Shown here: piece by piece, positions 46,695-56,739 of the stretch
Numbering within the stretch: position 1 is the stretch's first letter
How the letters are laid out: each line of letters starts with the position of its first letter
Source of the DNA: Liolophura sinensis
Lineage: Eukaryota > Mollusca > Polyplacophora > Chitonida > Chitonidae
Length of the DNA stretch: 64,000 nt
Direction: 5' to 3'
NCBI RefSeq assembly: GCF_032854445.1
Contig: NC_088306.1
Coordinates: 15,371,386-15,435,385 of the forward strand
Position numbers and translations under genes: made by a program
Notes under the pieces: generated by a model
Databases searched by the model: none
Seen by the model: only the letters and a program-made list of their open reading frames with translations
Told to the model about the DNA's origin: nothing

Positions 46695-46961
46695 CACCTC
46701 CGTGGCTCAGTTGGTTAGCCCGATAGCGCAGCGTAATGACCCAGGGGTCTCTCACCAATGCGGTCGCTGTGAGTTCAAGTCCAGCTCATGTTGGCTTCCT
46801 CTCCGGTCGTAAGTTTAAAGGTCTGTCATCAACCTGCGGATGGTCTTGGGTTCTCCCCGGGCTCTGCCCGGTTTCCTTCCACCATAATGCTAGCCGCCGT
46901 CGTGTAAGTGAAATATTCTTGACTACGGCGTAAAACACCAATCAAATAAATAAATAAATAA
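46695..46961 (+). repeat. Full-length SINE, sense
   Basis: Head cctccgtggctcagttggtt, B box gtgagttcaagtccagctc, complete body and AATAAA-rich tail. It is among the least diverged copies in the window. Confidence 0.92.
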
Positions 46962-47074
46962 CGCCTTATGTAGGAACCTTCGGTAAATTGCTGTCCAAAT
47001 AGACTGATGATAATTTACACTGTCTAAACTGAAACTATCCTTCTTGTCGTACAGCCTGAGAGGAAACCGTTTTG

Positions 47075-47648
47075 GCGGTTGTACAAATACAGGTTCAGAC
47101 AAGATGTACCATCTGGAGGGTCTGCTTTAAATCCAGCGAAAGTGGATATATATTTTTCACAGCCTTTGCTATATATGGATTATCCAAATCGAGGAGATCA
47201 TCAATATACCGTATAGTGAATGAGAAAGATCGCTACCTCGCTAATAAGACAAACAACGAAACATCTCATGAATGGTAACCCTTGCATGGAGAGTGGCTGA
47301 AGAAGGCTTTGTTGCTTTTGACATTAATGTAGCATTGGTAGGTTTTATTAAACACCTATGCAGTTAGTGACGAAATTCTATCAATGAACTCTGGGTGAGG
47401 AATTGTAGTATAGAAAGTGGAGAAATCCCTAGCAGAGATGTCCTTATACAGTGAGCGTATTTGAGCGTCTAGTTCTTCAATGAGACGTTTGGAGTTTTTA
47501 CGATCCCACATACAGTTAATGTCGGAATTTTTTGGAGTTGCTCAACAGTATTATTTCCAAAATGACTGTACTTCTTGTAGTGACTTCGTTAAGAGAGTAG
47601 ATAGAGTTTTGGTGTTACAACTGAAGTAAAGCGAGTTTTGCATGGAGA

Positions 47649-47744
<96 letters not shown>

Positions 47745-48330
47745 GAGTAAAGTTGTGACACACTCCTCTGAGAAACGACTGAAATATTTTAAATAGTTCC
47801 TCCAGAGTATTGGTTGTTCTAGAATACGTTGATGTTGTAGCAGTTGTTGTAGTGATATAAAGCACTTCTACAAGAACCTGGTAGTAATCATTTTTTGCAG
47901 GCAAATATTATATTACTAGGAGCTTAACGTATTTTCTCTGAAGATCACCAAGTGCTTTCTACACGCTAGGACCCTTCAGAATTTTGGTTGGCTGTCGCAT
48001 GAGCTTTTAAATTAGAATCTATAAGGTGGATTGCATACACAACCTTTTTCTTTACTAGCTCAAGCCAAGTGTCATGGACTGAAGGTTCTATCTCCTCCCG
48101 TTTACACCATTTTTTGCCAAGCTTTCAAGCGCCGAAAGAACAATTTTCTTACTAGCTCTCTTATTTATGTTTCTCGGCTCTCTATACTTGGGACCCCTCA
48201 CAAGCAGACTTCGTGCATCAGGATTATTAAGGTTACCAACCATGAACAGTTTTCTATAATATCAGCATTACTCGATGGATGCCCTTGGTGCGTAAATGCA
48301 ATCAGGACACAAATCGTGTACAAAGTTCGT
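47075..48330 (-). mobile_element. Decayed Penelope-like retroelement (reverse transcriptase remnant)
   Basis: Translating the minus strand in changing frames gives, in order: NPDARSLLVRGPKYREPRNI (about 48240-48170); LQRKYVKLLVI and NDYYQVLVEVL (about 47945-47860); LSTLLTKSLQEVQSFW (about 47600-47555); MWDRKNSKRLIEEL; ISARDFSTFYTTIPHPEFID (about 47425-47370); and FTIRYIDDLLDLDNPYIAKA (about 47215-47160). GPKYREP, DFSTxYTTIPH and the catalytic RYIDD box occur in this order in Penelope-like reverse transcriptases. Stops, frameshifts and a (TA)n tract at 47652-47741 break it. The GIY-YIG endonuclease end was not found. Confidence 0.7.
47652..47741. repeat. (TA)n microsatellite inside the Penelope-like remnant
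   Basis: About 45 pure TA units, placed between the thumb-upstream and YTTIPH parts of the element. Confidence 0.98.
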
Positions 48331-48485
48331 TTATAACATGTCGAGAATCAAGGTATGTATATCAGCTGCACTTTGATCACTTGGAGTGTAAAAATGGCTT
48401 TAAAATACAGGTTTCCTAAAGCCCCAAAATTAGCCCGAAAATTATTGGTTGCCTGTCGTGGTTATGTAAACGGCTGGGTTTTAGG

Positions 48486-49454
48486 GGTGTAGTCTCATTT
48501 CGCCTACTTCTTTTGTTTGAAATTAGAAATTGGAGGTAGGCGAAATGATAATCCCCAAGGTGTGAAGATAACCATTTAATGGGATTAAAACTCCAGGGTG
48601 TAATCCGATTAAACCTCAGGGACCGTGTGGACAAAAGAATGACCCAAAGATGGACGCATAGATCATAGTAAAAAACATATTGTTAGGAATGTAATACATA
48701 AGAGTGGTAAATAGATAAGTGATAAATGATGACAGTTAAAAATTACAAGTGTAGCAAGAACGATGCTTTGTCCGCAAATTCCACCAATGTCAGTTGTTCT
48801 CCCTGCAACTGTTCTTTCAATCTTTGTAGCTTCTCGTCCAGAGTCCGATAATCAGATTTTTTTCTGTTCAGTCGGTATTCGTAATTATTCCACACAAGAG
48901 TTACCCCACCTCTCGTAGTTGGTATGAATTCAAGTTGTGCTTGCACTGCTGCCATGATGTTACTTAATGATTGTCTCGTTTTTGTTTATTTACTGGTTTT
49001 AGGGCCACTTTCCTGGCGGATATCGTGGCCCATCAAATCAGTGTTTTATTTATTTTTTGTTTTTTAACACACGAATATTTTGGTTACATATGTACATGAG
49101 TCAATTGGTGGGATTAACCTCTTTGTGGTAGCATGTTACAGCTTATTGTATAGGTTCAAATGCTGCCATGGTTCAAATCATGCCAATGATTGTCTCAACG
49201 TCTGCGATCGTATTTATTGTGATAAGTGAGTAAAGTTCTGTCAGTGTCACTCTGATGCAAACGGTATTCCCCATCAAGACTTCAGTGAGCATTGCGCTTC
49301 TACTAAGTTCACTCAGCCGATGAGTGAATGACGCTCAGTAGGAACCCATTAGGGGGCGTGCCCCCAACCATCTACAGGATGCCTGTCCGAAAAATCTGAA
49401 GTAGGCGAAATGAGACTCATAAAGGTGTGAAAGTAGGCGAAATGAGGCTAAACC
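48486..49454 (-). mobile_element. 969-bp DNA transposon with TIRs, 8-bp target duplication and a FLYWCH-like ORF (MULE-like)
   Basis: The left end starts ggtgtagtctcatttcgcct and the reversed right end ggtttagcctcatttcgcct; both continue acttc/actttc. The direct duplication GTTTTAGG flanks it at 48478-48485 and 49455-49462. Extra copies of gtaggcgaaatga lie just inside both ends (near 48536 and 49402). It encloses the minus-strand ORF 48955-48743. TIRs, an 8-bp duplication and a FLYWCH-type domain together suggest a non-autonomous Mutator-like element. An 8-bp duplication would also fit hAT. Confidence 0.7.
48743..48955 (-). CDS. Truncated FLYWCH-like zinc-finger ORF inside the TIR element
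   Basis: The 70-residue frame begins MAAVQAQLEFIPTTRGGVTL and continues WNNYEYRLNRKK (to about residue 33). This corresponds to the first half of a FLYWCH finger (F, RGG, then Y-x-Y/F). The second half with the conserved YWRC and His is missing; a charged helical stretch (TLDEKLQRLKEQLQGEQLTL) follows. FLYWCH fingers accompany Mutator-like transposases in animals, which agrees with its place between TIRs. It is probably a transposon gene shortened by internal deletion. Confidence 0.45.
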   Translation of the reverse strand: MAAVQAQLEFIPTTRGGVTLVWNNYEYRLNRKKSDYRTLDEKLQRLKEQLQGEQLTLVEFADKASFLLHL

Positions 49455-49728
49455 GTTTTAGGTATGCTTCCGGAACGTTTGTTTTCATTGTGAGGCCACG
49501 CTCAATCCCAAGCCTGTGATTATCCAAACTTCAGACAACCTATTCCATTTCGATCTGTCAAGGAGAGTTTCGAGCTTGAACTCTTTTGTCGTTAAAGGTA
49601 AAAACAGTCCTACTCTGTCATGTGACTTGTGAAAAATGTTAAGCAATCTTTGTTGACATTAAATTATGAACCACTTATCTCATTGTGTTTTTGAGGCACA
49701 AATGACACACTTCTTTCCTCTAGGAACT

Positions 49729-50012
49729 TCTCAAGATCACAGCATTTCAGATCCTGGAATTTCTCTATCGTTCATCTACTGTAAGTAACTTTTTGTGAAA
49801 CTTTTTTCACACGCCCATGTTATAGCAAATGCGATCAATGGTAGTTATTTTTGACAGGTCACATGATATTGAGGTCTCAAGCTCACAGCATTTCAGATCC
49901 TGGAATTTCTCTATCGTTCATCTACTGTAAGTAACTTTTTGTGAAACTTTTTTCACACGCCCATGTTATAGCAAATGCGATCAATGGTAGTTATTATTGA
50001 CATGTCACATGA
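49729..50012. repeat. Recent 146-bp tandem duplication
   Basis: Copies start at 49729 and 49875 and are nearly identical over about 135 bases, including cagcatttcagatcctggaa and ctactgtaagtaac. Each copy keeps a donor-like GTAAGT (49781, 49927). Only the first has the polypyrimidine acceptor ttcctctag just upstream (ends 49723). Confidence 0.9.
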
Positions 50013-50229
50013 TACAGTCGGACTCCTTTTACCTTTGTAGATAAAAGCCTTTTACTCAAAACTCCCCTACTGGCTATGATATAAAAGACAACACGATAAA
50101 TAGTAACACCAGAACAGTGAAGATAATGTGAGAATAGGGAAATAGTCACACGTGTTACTATTCAGCGTCTAGTCAGTTTATTTCAGATGGCGTTATTTCC
50201 AACGGTTCATGTGTTGCTTGAAAAGTCAT

Positions 50230-50492
50230 GGGGGCTTCCGTGGCTCAGTTGGCTAGCGCGCTAACGCAGCGTAATGACACAGGGATGTCGTAATGACTCT
50301 CACCAATGCAGTCGCTGTGAGTTCAAAGCCAGCTCATCCTGGCTTCCTCTTCGGCAGTCGGAAGGTTTTTAGCAACCTGCGGGTGGTCGTGAGTCTGGCT
50401 CTGCCAGTTTCCTCTCAACATAATGGTGACCGTCGTCGTACAAGTGAAATATTTTTGAGTACGGCGTTAAATACCAATCAAATAAATAAAAA
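50230..50492 (+). repeat. Full-length SINE, sense
   Basis: Head ggggcttccgtggctcag, B box gtgagttcaaagccagctc, body with small deletions, and an AAAT tail. Confidence 0.88.
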
Positions 50493-51784
50493 GTAATAAC
50501 GCAGGCTTACAAACCCCCAAGCACTGTGGCTTAAGCAGAATTAGATAGATAAATGCAATTCATTGGGCGTAACTGGTCTAGAATTAATAATCAAAGTGCT
50601 GTGTAGGCATGACATTTAATATACAAACACACCAAGCCATTGGATCAGAGAGTTATATACTACAGGGAGGGTAGTGAAGATTTGAATACTTCAGGCGCTC
50701 AGGATTGTGTTTCATACGTCAACGGGTTATGGTCATATTTCACTGACCTTGAACAAAGCAGCATTTGTAGAGACTAAAACTCTATGACTGACAACATAGA
50801 TCACCGGCTCCCTCAGGTGGCAAGGTTATTGCTATGTAGGAAAAGCCAAAGCCCTTCATTCTACTTTCAATGACACCACTGAATCTGCACTGTGATCAGC
50901 CAGGGGACACACTAGGCGGATATTAATCTCCCGTGAAATACGCTGACGATATGCGCAGCACACTGGGCGGATTTTTCCATCCATCGTGGTCATGAGGTTA
51001 TGTCATGTGATCTAGTAAACCATGTGACACAAACAAAATTTCACAGTTCAACACAGTTCGGTGTTGTTTGATTGGTCAGCTCGATTTATCGACGGTCTAA
51101 ATTCGCTGGAGCGGACACAGTACTTGATACATGCGAATTTCGGGGCGGACAAGATCGTCTGCGGAATACGCCGCCACAGGCGCAGACACTTTAAGTGGAT
51201 TTTTAGAAAGTCACAAAGTACGTCCAGTCGAGCGAAAGGTTATAAATGCCAAGCCAGCATACCCACACAATCACAATCAAAAATACTTATTTTGGTGTAG
51301 TTTACAACATAAAATACTACACAGAATAGGGTTAGCCCGAAACAAGGAGGGGAGTGATGGTCTTACGTGACCGGTGAAATCCAACATGTTGTCAATTTAC
51401 TTCAGTTAGGGTTTTATTACAACTGTTCATGTAAATGAATAAATAATAGCAAGTAGCACTTAAAGAGAAATGGGTAAAAAAAATCAATAAATGCAATTTA
51501 TCTGAGGTCACTAGTGTAATTACTCAAATGCGTGTGGTGTTGTCAGATTTCATAAACAATAACATGAAAACAACGAAAAATTTAAGGACTCCAAAGCCGT
51601 TGCAACGGTACGTCAAACGCAGTTACCATGGTGACGTATCTCTTTACTGTACGTTGTCATGAAAATTTCGCCCGGCGCAGTTTTGCGACTGCTTCGTAGA
51701 ACGGACCCCGGGAGCCGGTTTCATGAAATATATATTTACTCTTCAGTAACCCTTAGCTTAGTGCACTTTAGGCCCTATATCTCT
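50493..51784. other. Intronic stretch, no gene recognised
   Basis: Between 50900 and 51200 the phrases gacacactaggcggatatt and gcacactgggcggattttt repeat, suggesting the end of an unclassified element. The frames at 51061-51370 have no family signature. Confidence 0.35.
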
Positions 51785-51913
51785 ACTGCGGATGGTCGTG
51801 GGTTTCCCCCGCGCTCTGCCCGGTTTCCACCCACTATAATGCTGACCGCCGTCATATAAGTGAAATATTCTTGAGTACGGCGTAAAACACCAATCAAATA
51901 AATAAATAAATTT
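51785..51913 (+). repeat. 5'-truncated SINE, sense
   Basis: It starts at ctgcggatggtcgtgggttt and includes the 3' body and the (AAAT)n tail only. Confidence 0.88.
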
Positions 51914-53860
51914 ATATCTCTACAACATACGTTGTGATTGTAGTGAAGTGTTTACTTAGCTAAGTACGCTTTATGAAATCTGTCCCTGGTCTCTTGACTT
52001 AAAAAAAACAACAACGGGATGTACATCTACCATTTCGCAGTATATTAGAGTTATCTGACCAAATGATTCCATCTGTCGTAGTTTACGATGTTGAAATATG
52101 GAGTGTTCATAATATAAAATGTATTATTACAGTAGAACTAAAATTTGTGAAACCTTTTCAAAATCTGTTGTCACGTTTTTGGTATTTAGAGAGTTGGGAA
52201 GAGGCTCTGTTGACATCATAATCTAATCCAAATGTCCAAACCAAAAAAAAAAATAAAAAAACCAAACAAACAAAAAAAAAAAAAACACAACATAAAAACA
52301 AAAACAAAAAAAAAACGACCTAGGAAAGTCAAAGTTTTCTTAAACAATTTAAACTTATTTAATATCTGGAATTGCCAGTAATTTTCAAATAATAATTGGA
52401 ATATCCACTTCCACTGATCAGTTTCCCATGCAACCTTTTGACAAAATGACGGATGCAGCTGTGAGGCTCCTCTTAGACTCACCAATTTCCCTTGAGTAGT
52501 AAAGTTGATAAAGTGATGTTGTTGTTATCTACGGAATTAAAAATGGTGACTGTGGGTCTGAATAGGCCACCGTAATCTTTCAACTGATTTCAATATCGCC
52601 AATGAAAAGTTTTGTTTTTCTTCACGACAACAACCGCGCAAAGCAACTGACAAACAGGCTGAGCTAATCATTTGTGCAGTGTATCATGTGTCTAGGACAA
52701 CGTGCATTTACCTGTTCAAAGTCAACCTGTACAGGCAATAATCGTAGCGAATAATGTACAAGGGATCAGCTAAAACACCTTACTGTAAATCACATAGAAT
52801 TTATCCGAAAATTTCTGGCCGTAAGTTTGGCCCATTAGAGTTGCCGAAGGAGATGACAGGATAGAGACTCCCCAGGGGTAGACTCCCCTACACAGAGAGA
52901 AGGGTGATTATACACCCATTAGTCAATCTAGACTCATTAAAACGTTGTTCGTTGCTCGTAATATGCCAGCGGATTATTCTCAAGATTGGGTCCGTCGGCC
53001 GTAGAAAAAATTTTTTTCTTCTTATTTCACCCGTAAAATAACTTGCGGAAAATGAGCTAAAATTTCCCCAGTCGGTTACATCCACAGAGTCGGAGCTGGG
53101 TGTGGCACGACATATGAGATATTAGCAACCCTCACCTCCTCCATTAAACTTCGTGAAGGCTTTGGTTGCTAATCCACACCTTACTTGGGTTAACTACAGT
53201 ACTTGACAGTGAGGCTTAAAGATTTCCCGACGGGTCACACCTTTGTTTTTACTCTTGGTGAATGAAGTGAACAAACCTGTAAATTCTAAAAATGTCCACG
53301 CTAGACAGGCTACTTGACGTATTACTTCTCAGGTCGACAGGGTAAATTTGCGGGTTACACTTGTTGGTCTCAATGAAATGGGCGAATGCTTAATTGTTCA
53401 GGCTACGTGAAGGTTGCCCGATGGTAGTATTATCGGGAGAACGGTGTTATCCGTTCACATCCCGTAAATATATTTAATAAATTGGCATATAAAGGTATTT
53501 CAGCGATACAGATCTGGTGAGTATCAGTCGTCAAGCTGTCGCAAAATAGGAGTGGAGTTTGTAACGTCTCATGCAGGTGTTATTTCGCTACAATTGAAAC
53601 TCTCCTCTTCTATTGATATAGAAGACTAGCATTTTGCTTCTGTACTTCGAGAGTTCCTGTCTAACGCAGTAGTAGGCTAGGCTATAGGTTAGTTCTCCAT
53701 ATGTATAAATGTTGGACATTTGCCAGAACTATGTAGCTTCGATTTTGATTTTCAGTAGGAATATATTTAACGTTAAGTTTCAGGTATAGTCTTTAACCAG
53801 GTGAAATACTAACCATAAAGAAAGCCAAATATATACGGAGTTAAATAAATGCCAACTTAC
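51914..53860. other. Remainder of MGAT4-like intron 1, no gene recognised
   Basis: It contains A-rich low-complexity sequence at 52240-52315 and otherwise unassigned sequence. The minus-strand frames at 52216-52485 are low-complexity Phe-rich products of the A tract. Confidence 0.4.
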
Positions 53861-54372
53861 CGCTGATCATAAGCCTCATTGATTCTGCCCATATCAGTAT
53901 GGACATCATGAAAGTTGGGAGAATTAGAATGGCCCAAATCTTACATTTCATTCCCTGCCGCATGGCGACGAAAATCAAGTCTACAATGCCGTCTGTTTTC
54001 TTTAAACCACTTTCAACTCGGTATAGGGATATTGTTCACTTGCTACAGTGTGCTTGTGATACGCACTTTCGGCAGAGTTTGAGGTAAAACTGAGGTGTGA
54101 GAATTTAAATTCAGTAAGTTCTCCATCTGTCTACGCCCGTCCTCGTTCTAAAAGTGGATAGATTGCCTGTTTTCTTGATCAACGGAGGGGCCAACCTAGA
54201 TGTTTTGTGCAGTCTCGAAACATTTACCATGGGCTTCTCCCACTATGCTCTATGTAGGTCAGACTAAAGGTCGTCAAGGATACCCCTCTATTCGGGAGGC
54301 TCTTTGCCCACAACTCCAGTGAGGCGCGACTGGTTTAGTCCCGACGGTGCTGTCATAATACTAATGTGTTTA

Positions 54373-55460
54373 ATTAGGGATCCCGTTCTTCCCGAACGGG
54401 ATCCCTATTGTAATTGTTCTGTTTTTTCTTATTAGGGATCCCGTTCTTCCCGAACGGGTGATTGACAGACATCGCCATATGCCCTGGTCCAGATGTGGAC
54501 TTTCTAACAACGGCCTAGATATCAGTAGAGCAGTGAATATGTGCATGGCAGGTCGCGGATTGAGACATAAAAGTACAAACTATGATTTTTCTTCTTTCTT
54601 TCTTTTCTCTTACCGCTGACGCCTGTCAGTCATGTCAGAGTTCGATCCCAGCTTAGCCAGTTTGGCAGGCGATGAAAATGTTGTCAATTTCAAAGTTTTA
54701 AGTAGGCTGCTAGGAGTAGTTGGATGTTCTTATGACGAAGCTGGTGTTTTTTTTTTCTCCGACGAACAATTTTGTCGCCAATTTCCATAAAAGTGCAAAA
54801 AAGTGCAATTTTCGTCCATGTTTGGAGGTCACGTGACACAAAAGCTCTGCAGCTGTGGAGCTGAAAATGACTGAGTGGAAACGGCTATATGTGTACTTTA
54901 ATCGTGTGGAAAATCGTTGAACTGTCATAATAAATGTGGGAGTTGCAGGGCTTGAAAAATTGTCCAAAGGCCGATTGGCTATGTTTGGCACTTTGACGTC
55001 CGTATGTTCTATCATGCATTTTAAATGCATTAGCGACTAGGATGAAGGCACGAACATTGTAAGCATGCTACCCGACGTAGTTTGACGCCCTGGTCATGGA
55101 TCTGGACTTATTTCTTTCCGGCGACGTACAGGTTTGCCGCAAATTGCGATCAAAGCGCGAAAAAGCGCAATTTTTCACCACATTTGGAGGTCTGTTGAGA
55201 GAAAACAGACTGTAAAGCTGAAAATCACTAAGTGCAAAGTGATACACATATACTCTGTGTGTGCTAAAAATCTTTGATCTGTGTCAACAAACACAGGACA
55301 TGCACGTTTTCAAAGAATGTCCTAAGGCAGATTTACCACATTCGGCACATTTACATCAACTTGCTGTTATAAGGGCCGTTTTTTATTGGGTGTGGAAAAC
55401 GTCATCGATCCGATCTGGGATCCCGGCCTAGGATCTGCTTTTCACAGATCCATTCTAGTT
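54373..55460. mobile_element. Repeat element with palindromic gggatcccgttc ends and two diverged internal copies
   Basis: 54375-54405 is a perfect hairpin: arms agggatcccgttc and gaacgggatccct, loop ttccc. The left part repeats at 54434-54460. Inside, about 54760-55020 and 55125-55375 are diverged direct copies (aaaagtgcaattttcg / aaaagcgcaatttttc, then gtttggaggtc / atttggaggtc, then agctgaaaat). A gatccgatctgggatccc stretch near 55412 may be the far end. No coding domain was seen. Confidence 0.5.
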
Positions 55461-55466
55461 TCACAT

Positions 55467-55665
55467 TAAGTCTGCTGTCTGAGTGATACTAGAATGTATT
55501 CTGTTATTGCAGACGATTATCCCATTAAATATAGCAAATTTATTCTTTTAAATCACCATAAAGATTGTATTACATAAATGTAGGAACAGACAATTATGTT
55601 GAATATGACACAGTATTATGTTATAATAACAGAATACATTTTAGCATCACTCAGATAGAAGATTA
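55467..55665. mobile_element. MITE related to 40113-40391
   Basis: Left arm tctgctgtctgagtgatact with agaatgtattctgttatt; reversed right arm tctatctgagtgatgctaaa with atgtattctgttatt. The terminal ctgcat and ggtggtactctc blocks of the 40113 element are absent, so this is an internal or deleted version. Confidence 0.65.
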
Positions 55666-55792
55666 ACTCATTTTTTTTTTAGGGCAACCTGAACGTAGGT
55701 AGACGTAGGTATTGTTGTGTTCATGCGTAATTCGTAAGTAACAATGTTCCTTAGGTGTGTATACATATATGTACTATGGCTTTTTGTAACTG

Positions 55793-55942
55793 GGCCCGCG
55801 CTAGCGCAGCGTGATGACCTAGGAGCCTCTCACCAATACAGTATCATCTGTATGTGGTATAACCAGAATAATGGTGGAAGGTGTGACGCACCTGGGTCAT
55901 TGCGCCGTGTCGGCGTGCTAACCCCCTCAGCCACGGAGGCCC
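55793..55942. repeat. Two SINE heads in inverted orientation
   Basis: 55793-55845 is a sense head (gcgctagcgcagcgtgatga, gagcctctcaccaata). 55888-55942 is an antisense head (cctgggtcattgcgccgtg, gctaaccccctcagccacgg). About 40 unrelated bases separate them. Neither has a body or tail. Confidence 0.75.
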
Positions 55943-56412
55943 CTTCTAGTAACGTTAAGTGGGCTTCGTACTGGTAGGCTCTGTTTCCTTGCTCTAACCT
56001 CTCAGGGCTGAGCGTAAAGAGAGACAGCAACAAGTCAGAAGATAATCCCCTATTACAATGGGTTGTCTTTAAAATAGGAACAATTATTCCTCTACACCAA
56101 GTACAAGAATGTTGTTGTCTCTTAAGAATAACGTTGCATATCTCCAGTATACAAGGCCGTACAGCCTGGGAACAGTTCAGTCGATATACTACATATATAT
56201 CAGTACTTTATGAGGGCAAACGTGTCAACGTAAAATAGATGTTTAAAAGAAAGAAACTGTGGAAATGAAGTAAGCCTCAATAGTAAAACCATTGATAGCT
56301 GTATCGGAAAATACTTCTGCCATATTTTGTTTTCATTGTGTTAAATAAACGAATAATTGAACGTTTTGACTTGAATTACCATATTGATAATACATGCTTC
56401 TCAACATTGCTA

Positions 56413-56434
56413 CCCCCCACCCCCACCCCCACCC
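56413..56434 (-). promoter_or_regulatory. Canonical G-quadruplex motif on the minus strand
   Basis: Four C runs of 6, 5, 5 and 3 bases are separated by single A bases on the plus strand. The minus strand therefore has four G runs with one-base T loops, the type expected to fold most stably. The regulatory role is unknown. Confidence 0.6.
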
Positions 56435-56460
56435 TTCACCATCAATATATATATTTATAT

Positions 56461-56738
56461 CCGTGACCTAGTGCTTAGTGTGATAGTGCAGAAAAAATCG
56501 CTCAGAAGCCTCTCACAAATTCGGTTGCTGTGAGTTCAGGTCCAGCTCATGCTGGCTTCCTCTTCGCTCGAACGAGGGGGAAGGTCTGCCAGCTACCATG
56601 GAGATAATCGTGGATTTACCACCAGCTAGATCTGCTCGTGCTCCTTCAATAATCCTGACCGCGGTCGTATAAATGAAATATTCTTGAGCAACTTCTTGAG
56701 TTCCACGTACATCACCGATCCCGTGAGTAAATGAATAA
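56461..56738 (+). repeat. Old SINE, sense
   Basis: Diverged head, B box gtgagttcaggtccagctca and recognisable body with an expanded end. The tail is short. Confidence 0.8.
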
Positions 56739-56739
56739 A

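Larger units (their letters stand above)
42853..53963 (-). pseudogene. MGAT4-like GT54 N-acetylglucosaminyltransferase, 3 exons, catalytic exon frameshifted
   Basis: Exon 1 (53963-53861) encodes MRQGMKCKIWAILILPTF and a following hydrophobic run: a short cytosolic tail and signal anchor (residues 9-26) of a type II Golgi enzyme. Exon 2 (44666-44505, donor AAAG|GTCAGT) is the stem, with SLPKLFEIPPNLFENA. Exon 3 (43601-42853) holds the GT54 domain: FAISSIERQENATYIFNTID, LLADFAESSR, DFYPDLDNLKLTY, the metal-binding QLEDDV and LFQHHGYYSSL. Exon phases join. The first three segments fit MGAT4 enzymes, which add beta-1,4-GlcNAc to the alpha-1,3 mannose arm of N-glycans. Exon 3 lacks one base at each of three places (near 43305, 43211 and 43118). 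Each breaks the frame and together they restore it. The product would be about 338 residues and lacks the C-terminal lectin-like domain of vertebrate MGAT4A/B. It is either a pseudogene or an intact gene with base-calling errors. A stronger donor at 44521 (AAG|GTGAGG) would not be in phase. Confidence 0.75.
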
